A DNA stretch of 64,000 nt from an uncultured Candidatus Melainabacteria bacterium (GTDB lineage Bacteria; Cyanobacteriota; Vampirovibrionia; Gastranaerophilales; Gastranaerophilaceae): contig CAKVGS010000007.1 in NCBI GenBank assembly GCA_934747335.1, positions 1 through 64,000 of the forward strand, read 5' to 3'. The translations under genes were made by a program, and so were the position numbers. Position 1 is the first letter of the stretch. Each line of letters starts with the position of its first letter. Under the pieces are notes generated by a model that did no database searches, was not told where the DNA came from, and saw only the letters and a program-made list of their open reading frames with translations. Of this stretch, positions 26,124-35,875 are shown one piece after another.

Positions 26124-27251
26124 ATGGCAAAGGGAAAGAAAATTAAAGTAGCGTTTCCTCACATGGGAACAATATCAATAGCGTGGGCAGCAGGACTTAA
26201 GAAAATCGGAGTAGAACCTTATGTTCCGCCATATACAAGCAAAAAAACTTTGTCATACGGAACTAAGAATTCACCTGAAGCAATCTGTCTTCCTTATAAA
26301 CTGATATTAGGAAATTTTATTGAAGCAATTGAAGGCGGTGCTGATTATGTTGCAATGATTACATCACCCGGAATTTGTAGGCTTGGCGAGTACGGAAACA
26401 ATATCCAAAATACTTTAAAAGATTTAGGCTACAAAGCTAATTATATTGAATTATCTTTGTATGATGGAATCAAAGGGTTGTATAATTTCTTGAAAGAAAT
26501 TTCCGGAAAGAATGACCCAATTCTTATCATGCGTGCTATCAATATCACCATCAGAAAAATTTTCGCAATTGATGATTTAGATAGAGCCTTAGCTTATTAT
26601 AGAGCAAGAGAGGTTAAATTTGGTGAAGCTGAAAAACATTACAAAAAAGCTTTGAAAATGATTGATAAAGTTGATTCAACTCTTGATTTAAAACATGTTT
26701 ACCACGAAGCTTTAAAGGAAATTGAAAAAACTGAAATTGACCCGAATAGAGAAGTTCTTCACGTTGATTTGACAGGTGAAATATTCTTAGTAAATGACGA
26801 ATTTTCTAACCAAAATATTGAAAGAGAATTGGGCCGAATGGGCGTAGAAACAAGAAGAAGTTTAACTGTTGGCAGTTTCTTAAAAGACGCGATTATTCCA
26901 AAAGCATTCAGACCGCCTGAAACTCACTTACAAAGAGCAGAAAGAATGGCAAAACCATATTTAATGAGAGATATTGGGGGTGACGCTTTAGAATGTGTTT
27001 CAGATGTTGTTTTTGCTGATGTTCACGGAAAAGACGGTATTATCCACATTTCTCCGTTCACTTGCATGCCGGAAATCATGTCACAAAATATCTTCCCAAC
27101 AATGAGAAGTGAACACGAAATACCAATTTTAACTCTGATTATGGATGAACAAACAGGGAAAGCAGGTTACATAACAAGACTGGAAGCGTTTGTTGATTTA
27201 ATGAGAAGAAAAAAACGCGCAAAGCTTGCAAAAAACAAAACAAGAATATAA
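26124..27251 (+). CDS. CoA-protein-activase-like protein (DUF2229 / 2-hydroxyacyl-CoA dehydratase-related)
   Basis: 375 residues. VAFPHMGTISIAWAAGLKK at the start, SPEAICLPYKLILGNFIEA, TSPGICRLGEYG and FTCMPEIMSQNIFP are features of the C-terminal component of large 'acyl-CoA dehydratase activase' proteins, a family related to the Fe-S HgdB/HgdA fold. Conserved cysteines (AICLPYK, GICRLG, FTCMPE) are positioned to bind an Fe-S cluster. In many genomes it neighbours a BadF-type ATPase; none is here. A TATAAT-like box lies upstream and GGACAGGAG precedes ATG 26124. The exact reaction is unknown. Confidence 0.8.
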   Translation: MAKGKKIKVAFPHMGTISIAWAAGLKKIGVEPYVPPYTSKKTLSYGTKNSPEAICLPYKLILGNFIEAIEGGADYVAMITSPGICRLGEYGNNIQNTLKDLGYKANYIELSLYDGIKGLYNFLKEISGKNDPILIMRAINITIRKIFAIDDLDRALAYYRAREVKFGEAEKHYKKALKMIDKVDSTLDLKHVYHEALKEIEKTEIDPNREVLHVDLTGEIFLVNDEFSNQNIERELGRMGVETRRSLTVGSFLKDAIIPKAFRPPETHLQRAERMAKPYLMRDIGGDALECVSDVVFADVHGKDGIIHISPFTCMPEIMSQNIFPTMRSEHEIPILTLIMDEQTGKAGYITRLEAFVDLMRRKKRAKLAKNKTRI

Positions 27252-27255
27252 ATTT

Positions 27256-27290
27256 AAAAGGCGTCGAATTTTTAATCGACGCCTTTAATT
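27256..27290. terminator. bidirectional terminator
   Basis: AAAAGGCGTCGA / TCGACGCCTTT hairpin with A- and T-rich flanks, between the convergent genes ending at 27251 and 27305. Confidence 0.88.
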
Positions 27291-27304
27291 TTATAAATTA
27301 TTTT

Positions 27305-29074
27305 TTATAAGCAAGTTTTAATATCTTCCACTATCAATTCAGGTGTTAAATGATAACGAGTATAAAGTTCTTCAACAGAAGCTCTATCAGTAAATTCTTT
27401 TTTTGCACCAAAGTTCAAAACTTTCATTTCTGAATTACCGAAGTATCTTGCGATTTTTTCACCGAAGCCACCGTCTAAAACACCATCTTCAAGCGTAATT
27501 ACAACTTTGTGTTCAGCCTTTAAGCTTTCCATAAGATCTTCATCAACGCCTGTTATGAATTTAGGATTAATTAAAGTTGCTTTTATACCGAGTTTTTCAT
27601 TTAACAATGCTTGAACTTTTTTGCCTAAGTGGAAGAAATTGCCCAAGCCTAAAATTGCTACTTCTGAACCTTTTTCAACAACTTGATATTTATTCAAAAT
27701 TGAATAATCAGTTTTATCTTCTATGCCTGTTGTGTGAACTTCACCAAAAGGAACTCTAATTGCAACAGGTTTGTTTTGTTGTTCAACTGACCAATCAAGC
27801 ATTCTTAGATATTCTTCTTTGCAAGTTGGCGCAAGATAAACAATATTTGGGATGTTGCTGATAAGCGGAATATCAAAAACAGTTAAATGAGTTGCGTCCA
27901 TGCCTGAGATTGAACCCCAAAATACAAGAATCGTAGCAGGATTATTGTTTAGAGCTAAATCTTGAGATAATTGGTCATAAGTTCTTTGTACAAATGAACT
28001 CATAACCCCTAAAATAGGCTTTGCACCATTTTTAGCAATGCCTGACGCGAATGCAATTGCGTGTTCTTCTGCAATTCCTACGTCTGTATAATGTATTCCC
28101 GCTTTATCTCTAAATGCCGGAGTAAATCCTGTCACTGCAGGTGTAGCAGGAGAGATTGCAATAACAGTATTATCTTCATTATATTTGTTTTCAATATAAT
28201 TTGCAGTTATTGAACCGTAATCTTCAGATTTTGCGCTTATAATTGAATCGTCTTTTTTGTCTAAAACTCCCGGTAAAACCCAGTGATAGCTTTCTTTATC
28301 AAGTTCTGCAACTTCTAAGCCTTTTCCTTTAATCGTGTGTAAATGAATTAAAACAGGGTGGTTTGTGTCTTTAACTTTATTAAATAAATCTATCATTGCT
28401 TTAATATCATGACCGTTATCAAGATAATGATATTCAAAGCCTAATGCTTTAAAGAAATTGCATTCAGCTTGACCGTTTGTATCTCTTAAAAGTTTCAAGT
28501 TGCCATACAAACCGCCCTCGTTTTTAGCAATTGACATATCGTTATCGTTTACGATAACAATAATATTGCTTCCTAAAACGGCTGCATTATCCAAGCCTTC
28601 GAAAGCTTCACCACCGCTCAAAGAACCATCGCCGATAATAGCTACGATATTTTCTTTACCGCCTCTTAAATCTCTACCTTTTGCAAGACCTGTAGCCAAG
28701 CTTACTGAAGTTGAGGTGTGACCGACTTTGAATAAATCATGTGCGCTTTCTTCCGGTGCTGTGTAGCCTGTATATTTTAAATAATTTTCAGGATTTGTGT
28801 ATCCGTCTTTTCTACCGGTTAAAATTTTATGGGCATAACATTGGTGAGAAACATCAAATACAAATTTATCAACAGGTGAATTAAATACGTAATGCAAAGC
28901 AATTGTAGCCTCTACAAAACCAAGGTTTGGCGCTAAGTGTCCGCCAATTGTATTAACTTTTTTTATTATTAATTCACGCATTTCTTGAGACAATGCGTTC
29001 ATCTCATCTATGCTTAAACTTCTTAAATCAGCAGGGCTGTTTACTTTGTCTAAAACAGTCAGTGTTGTTTCCAT
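27305..29074 (-). CDS. dxs: 1-deoxy-D-xylulose-5-phosphate synthase (DXS-like)
   Basis: 589 residues from ATG 29074 (a GTG two codons upstream overlaps the AAGGAGTG ribosome binding site). Condenses pyruvate and glyceraldehyde-3-phosphate with thiamine diphosphate, the first step of the MEP isoprenoid pathway. Visible: GGHLAPNLGFVEATIALHYV, DVSHQCYAHKILTGR, the TPP motif GDGSLSGGEAFEGLD, VGIAEEHAIAFASG in the central domain and a transketolase C-terminal domain. It is slightly shorter than typical DXS (about 620), mainly in the linker, so a DXS-like paralogue is a minor alternative. Stands alone behind its own promoter. Confidence 0.88.
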   Translation of the reverse strand: METTLTVLDKVNSPADLRSLSIDEMNALSQEMRELIIKKVNTIGGHLAPNLGFVEATIALHYVFNSPVDKFVFDVSHQCYAHKILTGRKDGYTNPENYLKYTGYTAPEESAHDLFKVGHTSTSVSLATGLAKGRDLRGGKENIVAIIGDGSLSGGEAFEGLDNAAVLGSNIIVIVNDNDMSIAKNEGGLYGNLKLLRDTNGQAECNFFKALGFEYHYLDNGHDIKAMIDLFNKVKDTNHPVLIHLHTIKGKGLEVAELDKESYHWVLPGVLDKKDDSIISAKSEDYGSITANYIENKYNEDNTVIAISPATPAVTGFTPAFRDKAGIHYTDVGIAEEHAIAFASGIAKNGAKPILGVMSSFVQRTYDQLSQDLALNNNPATILVFWGSISGMDATHLTVFDIPLISNIPNIVYLAPTCKEEYLRMLDWSVEQQNKPVAIRVPFGEVHTTGIEDKTDYSILNKYQVVEKGSEVAILGLGNFFHLGKKVQALLNEKLGIKATLINPKFITGVDEDLMESLKAEHKVVITLEDGVLDGGFGEKIARYFGNSEMKVLNFGAKKEFTDRASVEELYTRYHLTPELIVEDIKTCL

Positions 29075-29143
29075 GTTCACTCCTTCCTATTGTTGGGCTG
29101 AAAGCCCAATCTACTCGTGTTAAAAATTTCTCTATAATATTAT

Positions 29144-29172
29144 ATTACAACTTGAGAGTAGCTATCAGTCAA
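29144..29172 (-). promoter_or_regulatory. sigma-70-type promoter of dxs
   Basis: Minus-strand TTGACT (29172-29167), 17-base spacer, TGTAAT (29149-29144). A short TTGGGC / GCCCAA palindrome (29093-29112) lies in the leader. Confidence 0.6.
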
Positions 29173-29252
29173 GAAAAATTTTATTTTTACCACATCGACG
29201 GATGTAATGCATTAATATTCAAGTTTAAATATCCAAGAAAGGAGAACATATT

Positions 29253-29558
29253 ATGTTTTATGATGTAGTTAAAGCAAAAGATATTATTAATCTTGATGGC
29301 GGTAAATTTGAAAGAAAAATGTTGATGGAAAATGGTGACAGCAGTTTGAATATTATTGCGCTTAAAAAAGATGAAATTATTGACACACACACCTCAATTG
29401 CTGATACAGCGTTGTATTTGATTGAAGGTGAAGTTGAATTGCATTTTGATGCAGAAAAATTTAAGGTAGATAAAGGTGAAATGCTCATGTTTAAAAAAGA
29501 TAAAGAACATAAAGTATTTGCTCTAAAAGACAGTAAATTTTTCTTGATAAAGATTTAA
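29253..29558 (+). CDS. small cupin-domain protein
   Basis: 101 residues forming one cupin barrel: GEVELHFDAEKF and KGEMLMFKKDKEHKVFAL match the two cupin motifs, although motif 1 has a single histidine (DTHTSIADTALYLIEGE), so metal binding is uncertain. Such small cupins bind sugars or metals or act as isomerases; the role here is unknown. AAGGAG stands 9 bases before the ATG. Monocistronic with its own terminator. Confidence 0.85.
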   Translation: MFYDVVKAKDIINLDGGKFERKMLMENGDSSLNIIALKKDEIIDTHTSIADTALYLIEGEVELHFDAEKFKVDKGEMLMFKKDKEHKVFALKDSKFFLIKI

Positions 29559-29564
29559 CGGATG

Positions 29565-29600
29565 TTTAGCCCTTTCTTTTTGAGAGGGCTAAATTTTTGA
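29565..29600 (+). terminator. intrinsic terminator after the cupin gene
   Basis: TTTAGCCCTTTC / GAGAGGGCTAAA hairpin followed by TTTTTG. Confidence 0.85.
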
Positions 29601-29620
29601 GATAAAATACGTATTTTTGC

Positions 29621-29654
29621 CCCCCTCATCAGAGCTCCGCTCAGATGAGGGGGG
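29621..29654. repeat. REP-like hairpin
   Basis: CCCCCCTCATC(t)GAGC... / GATGAGGGGGGG palindrome around a TCCGCTC core, related to the CCCTCATCAGCACTTCGG unit at about 36023. Confidence 0.6.
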
Positions 29655-29762
29655 GTATTAATTAATAATAAAATCAACCTTTCAGAAAAATACCCCACCT
29701 TGATAATTCTTTTTTGAGTTTGCTCGTCCTAACATGTTTTAGTCGAGTTTAAAGGAGGATTC

Positions 29763-30608
29763 ATGAGTAATAGTATTTACACTGCGCCGATTTATAAGTT
29801 AAAAGAATTAAATAATCTTTTTATAGAATTGACCGAAAAAAATTGCAATCAAAGATGTGCAAAATGTTATATTGATTTTCCGATTAGCAGAAATACAAGA
29901 GATTTTATTTCTTTAGAAAAAATAAAGGAAGCTTTGAATGATACGAAACACGAAAACATTTATTGTATTTATCTTACAGGCGCTGAACCTATGACTCATC
30001 CTGATTTTAATTCTATTCTAAGATTGTGTTTAAAAAGATGTAATGTTTGTATTTGTACAAACGGAAGTTTTCTTAACGAAAAGAAAATAAGATTTTTAAA
30101 AAAAGTTGAGGATGAGGGTTTGGTGAATAAAACAGAAAATCAAATCTTTTTTAAACTTTCATTAGCGCATTTTAATGAGCTTGAAAGTGACAAAGTACGT
30201 TATAGAGGGAATTTTAGGCAAACAATATTCGCTCTTAAAACTTTAAGCAGATATAATTTTAATTCTGTTTTATCAATTCAAAATTTTTATAATTTAGATA
30301 AAAAAGAAATTCTGAATGAGTTTAGCAGAATTTTTGCAGAACAAGAAATTCAAAATACGGATATACAAATTAATTTATCCTATCCGAATTTTGATGATGA
30401 AAATTTTGCAAAACCTTCTCATAAAACCGATTGCATGACCGGTAGAATTCTTACACAAAAAGGAGTCTACGCATGTCCTTTCTTGTCAAACGATTACAGA
30501 GGACGAGTCGGCAGCTCTTTTGCAGATTATTCAAAATCATTCACCGCTGAAACAGATTTTTGTGCGACATGCTCGAAAAATGACGGATGCATGTTTTCGA
30601 TTGGATAA
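29763..30608 (+). CDS. radical SAM protein with a C-terminal SPASM-like cysteine region
   Basis: 281 residues. NCNQRCAKCY gives the CxxxCxxC motif (residues 25-32) that binds the SAM-cleaving 4Fe-4S cluster; YLTGAEPMTHPDF matches the GGEP-type motif with the first Gly replaced by Thr, and CICTNGSFL follows. C-terminal cysteines (YACPFLSND, FCATCSKNDGC) suggest an auxiliary cluster as in SPASM proteins, which modify peptides or act in cofactor synthesis. No precursor peptide gene was found nearby. AAAGGAGG precedes the ATG. The stop codon abuts a foldback-type repeat. Confidence 0.87.
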   Translation: MSNSIYTAPIYKLKELNNLFIELTEKNCNQRCAKCYIDFPISRNTRDFISLEKIKEALNDTKHENIYCIYLTGAEPMTHPDFNSILRLCLKRCNVCICTNGSFLNEKKIRFLKKVEDEGLVNKTENQIFFKLSLAHFNELESDKVRYRGNFRQTIFALKTLSRYNFNSVLSIQNFYNLDKKEILNEFSRIFAEQEIQNTDIQINLSYPNFDDENFAKPSHKTDCMTGRILTQKGVYACPFLSNDYRGRVGSSFADYSKSFTAETDFCATCSKNDGCMFSIG

Positions 30609-30790
30609 TCGACATTCGCGCCGCGAGCGTGTGTGCATATAGCACACGATAGCGAGCGAAAAAGTGCAAGCTTTGCTTGCTACATCCATTTGATTAACAA
30701 CCGTAAGGTTGTAGAAAACATCAAATGTTTCTTCTTTTTTGTTACTTTTTTCTTCTTGCATTTACAAAGAAGAAAAAAGTAAGAAAGTCT
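30609..30790. repeat. half copy of the CGACATTCGCGCCGCGAGCG foldback element
   Basis: Starts at the radical SAM stop codon with CGACATTCGCGCCGCGAGCG and contains TACATCCATTTGATT, both shared with the full element at 46994-47552. Between and after these are several small hairpins (GTGTGTGCATATAGCACAC, GCAAGCTTTGCTTGC, ACAACCGTAAGGTTGT) and an ACTTTTTTCTTCTT / AAGAAGAAAAAAGT pair. The rest of the gap up to 30973 holds an extended -10 (TGTTATAAA near 30915) for the next gene and nothing else seen. Confidence 0.7.
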
Positions 30791-30973
30791 TTATATAAAC
30801 CTTATATAATCACCCTTTCAAAACTTTACAATTAAAAGAGGTCAAAAGTTGGTTAACATTTGTAACATTATTCCACTGAATTAATACTAAAGAGTTATTT
30901 TTCTGTTAAGATTATGTTATAAATAATAATGTAAAAATATATATTCAAACACGAGAAATGAACGGAGGCAAAA

Positions 30974-32695
30974 ATGTCAGTAGGACAATTCGTATTTATG
31001 TTGCACAGCCACCTGCCTTATTATAGAAAAGCAGGAATGTGGCCATTCGGTGAAGAAAATCTTTACGAATGTATGGCAGAAACTTATGTACCTCTATTGA
31101 ACGCTATTTCAGAATTATATGATGAAGGTATAAAAGCAAAATTAACAGTTGGTATCACGCCAATTCTTGCAGAGCAGTTAAATGACGAACATTTACAGAA
31201 TGGTTTTGTTGAGTACATTGATTCTAGAATTAAAGCGGTATCTAAAGACTTGGATAGATATCCTGATCCTAAGGTTGCTCATTCTCAACATTTGAAATAC
31301 TTGGCAAAATATTATTTCGATTTGTGGAACAAATTGAGAGATGATTTTGTTAATAAATATGAAAAGAACTTGATTAAATACTTCAAGAAATATCAAGACC
31401 TTGGATGTATTGAAATTACAACATCAGGTGCTACTCACGGTTTCTCTCCGCTTCTTGCAACTGATAGTAACTTGAATGCTCAATTCAAAGTTGGTCAAGA
31501 TACAACAAAAAGATTGTTTGGTAAAAAAGCAATGGGCGCTTGGTTGCCTGAATGTGCTTACCGTCAAGGTTATGAATACGTTGGAAAAGACGGCAAAAAA
31601 CATTGGCGTCCTGCTATTGAAGTTACACTTCAAAACAATGATATTCACTATTTCTTCACTGAATCTCACGTAATTGAAGGTGGTAATTCAATCGGTAACA
31701 GACGTGTAATCGGTATGTACGGTAATATTGAATACATTCCGCTTCCTGAAAGACCTGCAACAGGTTATGACACATATTCAGCATATTGGTTACCTGATGC
31801 ACAAGTTGCTGTTATGGGACGTAACGACAGAGCAGGATATCAAGTTTGGTCAGCTGCTGACGGCTACCCTGGTGATGGTTGCTTTAGAGAATTCCACAAG
31901 AAGGATGATAAATCAGGCATGCACTATTGGAGAATTACTTCTCCAACAACTGATTTGGGTGACAAGATGTTGTATGACCCTGTTCTTGCTATGAATAAAA
32001 TTAACGAAAACTCTGACCACTATACTACAATGATTTATCACTTATTGAATGATTACAAACTTGCTCACGACGGCAAAGAAGGTTTGGTAATGGTATCATT
32101 CGATACAGAATTGTTCGGCCACTGGTGGTTCGAAGGTGTTGAATTTATTAAACAAGTAGTTAAAAAATTCAATGACTATCTTCCAGAAGTTGAAAGACTT
32201 ACAGCCGGTGAATATGTGACTAAGTATCCGCCAAAAGAAGCAATCCAAATCCCTGAAAGTTCTTGGGGACAAGGCGGTCACTTCTATGTATGGATGAACC
32301 ACTTAACAGAATGGATGTGGCCAATTATTCACTCTTGCGAAAAGAGAATTAATGCAATCGTTGATGCTCATTCTGAAATTCCTGAAGACAAGTTGATGTT
32401 AAGAGCGTTAAATCAATTAGCAAGAGAAAACTTGTTGCTTCAAAGTTCAGATTGGCCGTTCTTAATTACAACATGGCAGGCTAAAGATTATGCAACAGAC
32501 AGATTCAATGAACACGTTGACAGATTTAGCTTGATAGCTGATATGATTGAAAGCGGAAATATTGATGAAGCTAAATTGAAAGAAATTGAAGATATTGATA
32601 ACTGCTTCCCTGAAATTGATTACAGAGTTTATCAATCAATTACGGAAGGCACAATTCCTCAACAAGAAAAGAAATTGGCTCCGTTATATAAATAA
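30974..32695 (+). CDS. glycoside hydrolase family 57, probable 1,4-alpha-glucan branching enzyme
   Basis: 573 residues. The GH57 start GQFVFMLHSHLPYYRKAGMW, THGFSPLL, AWLPECAYRQGYE (Glu nucleophile) and MVSFDTELFGHWWFEG (Asp acid/base) are in the order seen in the GH57 branching enzymes found in Cyanobacteria, Thermotoga and Thermus. It should create alpha-1,6 branches in glycogen in the cytoplasm. Alpha-amylase-type GH57 is the alternative, but the length and the DTELFGHWWFEG context favour branching. ACGGAGG precedes the ATG; a strong terminator follows. No glg genes are adjacent. Confidence 0.88.
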   Translation: MSVGQFVFMLHSHLPYYRKAGMWPFGEENLYECMAETYVPLLNAISELYDEGIKAKLTVGITPILAEQLNDEHLQNGFVEYIDSRIKAVSKDLDRYPDPKVAHSQHLKYLAKYYFDLWNKLRDDFVNKYEKNLIKYFKKYQDLGCIEITTSGATHGFSPLLATDSNLNAQFKVGQDTTKRLFGKKAMGAWLPECAYRQGYEYVGKDGKKHWRPAIEVTLQNNDIHYFFTESHVIEGGNSIGNRRVIGMYGNIEYIPLPERPATGYDTYSAYWLPDAQVAVMGRNDRAGYQVWSAADGYPGDGCFREFHKKDDKSGMHYWRITSPTTDLGDKMLYDPVLAMNKINENSDHYTTMIYHLLNDYKLAHDGKEGLVMVSFDTELFGHWWFEGVEFIKQVVKKFNDYLPEVERLTAGEYVTKYPPKEAIQIPESSWGQGGHFYVWMNHLTEWMWPIIHSCEKRINAIVDAHSEIPEDKLMLRALNQLARENLLLQSSDWPFLITTWQAKDYATDRFNEHVDRFSLIADMIESGNIDEAKLKEIEDIDNCFPEIDYRVYQSITEGTIPQQEKKLAPLYK

Positions 32696-32710
32696 TTTGA
32701 GAGTTGTTTT

Positions 32711-32745
32711 TAAAAGGGTTCGGTTTATCCGAACCCTTTTTTGTT
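32711..32745 (+). terminator. intrinsic terminator after the GH57 gene
   Basis: AAAAGGGTTCGG / CCGAACCCTTTT hairpin followed by TTGTTTT. Confidence 0.9.
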
Positions 32746-32917
32746 TTATTGCTTTTTTGAAAAGTTAAGAATCATTTCTGGTTAAACCTCGCAAAACTTA
32801 AAAATTCTCGTAGAAACTGATTAAGTTAAAACGCAACCTTATTGTAAATTTATATTAAGCTACTAGCAAATTCTATTTTTAGGATTTTTAAAACAATATG
32901 TATTAAGGAGAAAAATA

Positions 32918-35875
32918 GTGTTAAAAATAAGTCCAATCAATAGTTTAAACCATTTTAGCGTAAAATCAAACAAGAACAACAATTCAACAAATCCGATAAA
33001 AGATGATAATCAACAGAATGAAATTTTCACATCAGGAGTTCCAAGAGGATATATAACATTTAGAAGTAAGACAGAAAATAATTATAATTTTTCAGAAGAT
33101 GCTGAATCTCTAATAAAAAGAGCTAAACAAATCGCTATTGAAATGGGACACGACGAACTTACACCTTATCATATAATTGCAGCTTCTATACAGGAAACAA
33201 AAGATAACATTAAAGAAATTGGACCTGAAGTATTGACTTCAGGTATAATCGCATCCGTTTCCACATTAAACACACTTGCTAATAAATATGCAGAACAAGA
33301 TATGCAAACTTCTCCTCAAAATATAGACTACTTTTTAACAACTGTTGGAGATTTTGAAAAACAAAACCAAGCTTACTTGGAGGCACTACCTGCCAATGAG
33401 AATATAAAAGGCAAAAAGCATGAGATTAAGTATTCCGATTCCCTAAACAAAGAACTCAATAAAATTGCTTCCCAATTGCAAAATGTTGATGCATACGCAC
33501 TTTTAGCAACTGCTTTCAATATGAACAGCAATAATGGTATCGGATATACAACAGACTTTTTAAAAGATTTTAAGAGCCTAACATTTTATAAAAGCAGCGA
33601 AGAAGTCATGGATGAATATTTGAAACATTATGATTCGAAAGCAATTGAAGCTTGGAATAAACTGGCACTTGGTTCAAATTTATTCGTAACTTATTCTGAC
33701 CCAAAAGAAGGTGAAAGACTTCAAGCAAGTTTGATAAACACTATTGATGCAAAGAAACATGGAAATTTCAACGCTTCTAACACTTTACCTTACGCTATTT
33801 CGGATGCAATTTCTCCTCAAGAATTAATCGAAGAAGTCCAAACGATTGAAGATAGTGAAGAAGACAAGCAAAAAGTGTTTATGATTGATATGGACGCATT
33901 AATTCAAAAATCGCCTGTTAATGATAAAAATGAGGTTTCTTATCCAATAGAAATTTTAGCTTTACCAAAAACCGTTAAAGACAATGTACACTTTATTTTC
34001 TTTCAAAACAAAGATTCTTATTACCAATCTATAAAATCACCTGCTCTTAAAAAACTGTATTCAGGATTTATAAACTACTCAATTCCGCCTATGCACACTT
34101 TTGAAGCTCAAAAAGTTTTGGCCAAAGAAAAGCATTTGACAGAAGATGTTAAAACTCCATTTACGAAAGAAGCTCGAGACAAAGCAGTACTTTATGCCGA
34201 TAAAATCGACGGAATATTTCCTGATAAAGCAGTTGATTTAATGAAAAGGATTTCATCATATTATGGCGATTCTAAAAAGAGAATAAACCTTAAAAATGTA
34301 GACGAGTTTGCAAATATCGCAAAAGAACTTTTTAACAAAGAAGATGAAAACAGCAGTGTAATTTATGATACAGGTAAAGATTTCCAATCACTTTACGGCA
34401 AAGAAACCGTAAAAAAAGATTTGGAAGCAATTGTAAGACAAATTAAAACAGGAAAAATTGGCACGCGCGGCTATATTATGTATTCACAAGATGAAGAAGC
34501 CGGTTCAGGTCGAAGATTCACGGCTCAAGCTCTTGCAGGAGAAGCTAAAGTGCCTTATATGGAAATAGCTTCCGCAGATTTTGCAACAAGCTATGAAGAT
34601 GAAGATGGAATTAAAAACCTACCGGGCATGGAAATGCACAGAATTTTCACCGAAATTAAAAAAGCTGCGGAACAAAATCCTGATAAAACAGCAATTCTAT
34701 TTGTAAATAATTTTGAAGAATTTGCATTCTCAGGCTACTATCATGCCGGCTATAAACAAGCAATGGCTCAAATGGAAAAAGAAATGGCAAAAGCTGAAGC
34801 CGATAAACTTAACATCTTGGTTATCGGCTCAACCGATCAAGCTTATGCTGATGACATTCCATCTTTCGTAAGAGGTTTTAATCAACATATTTCAATAGAC
34901 TCTCCTGCTTTTAACAAAGCTGCAAGAAAAGAAATTATTATAAACAGATTAAAAAGTAATGAAATACCTTTGGAAGTAAAAGGTCAGGATGAAAAAGCCA
35001 GATTAGTACAAAAGCTTGTTAAACTAACCGAACATATGTCTTTTGTTGAAATTAAAACAATGTTGGAAAAAACTAAACAAATCATGGCAGAAAGAGGCAA
35101 AACGAAAGCCACGATGGGCGATTTTATTGAAGCATATTTGCAAATTGCAACAGGTAGAACTTCACGTCCAGAAATGCCTGAATTCAACAAACGTGCAACA
35201 ACATCGCATGAATGTGGTCACGCAGTAAACCTTGAAGTTATGAGTGATATTCTGAAAGAAAAAGGACAACCTTGGCATCAATCAAGAGATGTAAGCTTTA
35301 TAACGCTTGATAGACGAGGAAGTTTTTTAGGTGCAGTTTTCCAAAATAAAAAAGATAATACAGACTATCCGTTTGAAGCTATGTTTACCGATTTAGTATG
35401 TACGTATGGCGGTTATTCTTGTGAAAAAATGTTTTATGACATGGATGGTTCTATCGGCATCGGTCAAGATTTGGCACAAGCTACGTCAGCTGCTAAATAT
35501 GGAATTGAATATTGCGGTTTTGGACACAATACAGGAAAAATGTCTAACGCTGCTAATATAAAATCAGGTAAATACTATGAAAATGTATACCAAGATATGG
35601 AAGTTATCTTGAAAAATGCTCAAACTGTATCTGATTTGATTACTGATACATATAAAGGTTTCAACGAATGGTTCACAGATAAGTATTCAAAACTAATCGG
35701 TACTGACGATTGCATGATTGATGGCGACGATTTCAGAGCTGCGCTTGCATTGTGGAAATCTTCTCAATCGCAAGATAAAAAAGAAGAGTTTAATATCTTA
35801 AGCGATATGGTTATGGATATAATTAAAGCAACTAAAGAAGGTAAAATATACGGTAAATTGAAGGCTAAGATATAG
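32918..35875 (+). CDS. fusion of Clp N-domain, degenerate AAA module and FtsH-type (M41) zinc protease
   Basis: 985 residues from GTG 32918 (AAGGAG seven bases upstream). Order: a tagged N-terminus (MLKISPINSLNHF, GYITFRSK near residue 45); a Clp-N-like repeat (RAKQIAIEMGHDELTPYHII) at about 65-115; a helical linker; an AAA-like module at about 480-720 whose Walker A is QDEEAGSGRRF (the Lys is lost) and Walker B is ILFVNNFEEF (DE is lost); then an M41 peptidase domain with TTSHECGHAVN (zinc HExxH) near residue 765 and GQDLAQATSAAKYG supplying the third Asp ligand. No membrane helix is visible, unlike FtsH. Predicted: a soluble zinc protease whose ATPase is dead, perhaps powered by another AAA+ protein or ATP-independent. 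Confidence 0.85.
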   Translation: MLKISPINSLNHFSVKSNKNNNSTNPIKDDNQQNEIFTSGVPRGYITFRSKTENNYNFSEDAESLIKRAKQIAIEMGHDELTPYHIIAASIQETKDNIKEIGPEVLTSGIIASVSTLNTLANKYAEQDMQTSPQNIDYFLTTVGDFEKQNQAYLEALPANENIKGKKHEIKYSDSLNKELNKIASQLQNVDAYALLATAFNMNSNNGIGYTTDFLKDFKSLTFYKSSEEVMDEYLKHYDSKAIEAWNKLALGSNLFVTYSDPKEGERLQASLINTIDAKKHGNFNASNTLPYAISDAISPQELIEEVQTIEDSEEDKQKVFMIDMDALIQKSPVNDKNEVSYPIEILALPKTVKDNVHFIFFQNKDSYYQSIKSPALKKLYSGFINYSIPPMHTFEAQKVLAKEKHLTEDVKTPFTKEARDKAVLYADKIDGIFPDKAVDLMKRISSYYGDSKKRINLKNVDEFANIAKELFNKEDENSSVIYDTGKDFQSLYGKETVKKDLEAIVRQIKTGKIGTRGYIMYSQDEEAGSGRRFTAQALAGEAKVPYMEIASADFATSYEDEDGIKNLPGMEMHRIFTEIKKAAEQNPDKTAILFVNNFEEFAFSGYYHAGYKQAMAQMEKEMAKAEADKLNILVIGSTDQAYADDIPSFVRGFNQHISIDSPAFNKAARKEIIINRLKSNEIPLEVKGQDEKARLVQKLVKLTEHMSFVEIKTMLEKTKQIMAERGKTKATMGDFIEAYLQIATGRTSRPEMPEFNKRATTSHECGHAVNLEVMSDILKEKGQPWHQSRDVSFITLDRRGSFLGAVFQNKKDNTDYPFEAMFTDLVCTYGGYSCEKMFYDMDGSIGIGQDLAQATSAAKYGIEYCGFGHNTGKMSNAANIKSGKYYENVYQDMEVILKNAQTVSDLITDTYKGFNEWFTDKYSKLIGTDDCMIDGDDFRAALALWKSSQSQDKKEEFNILSDMVMDIIKATKEGKIYGKLKAKI

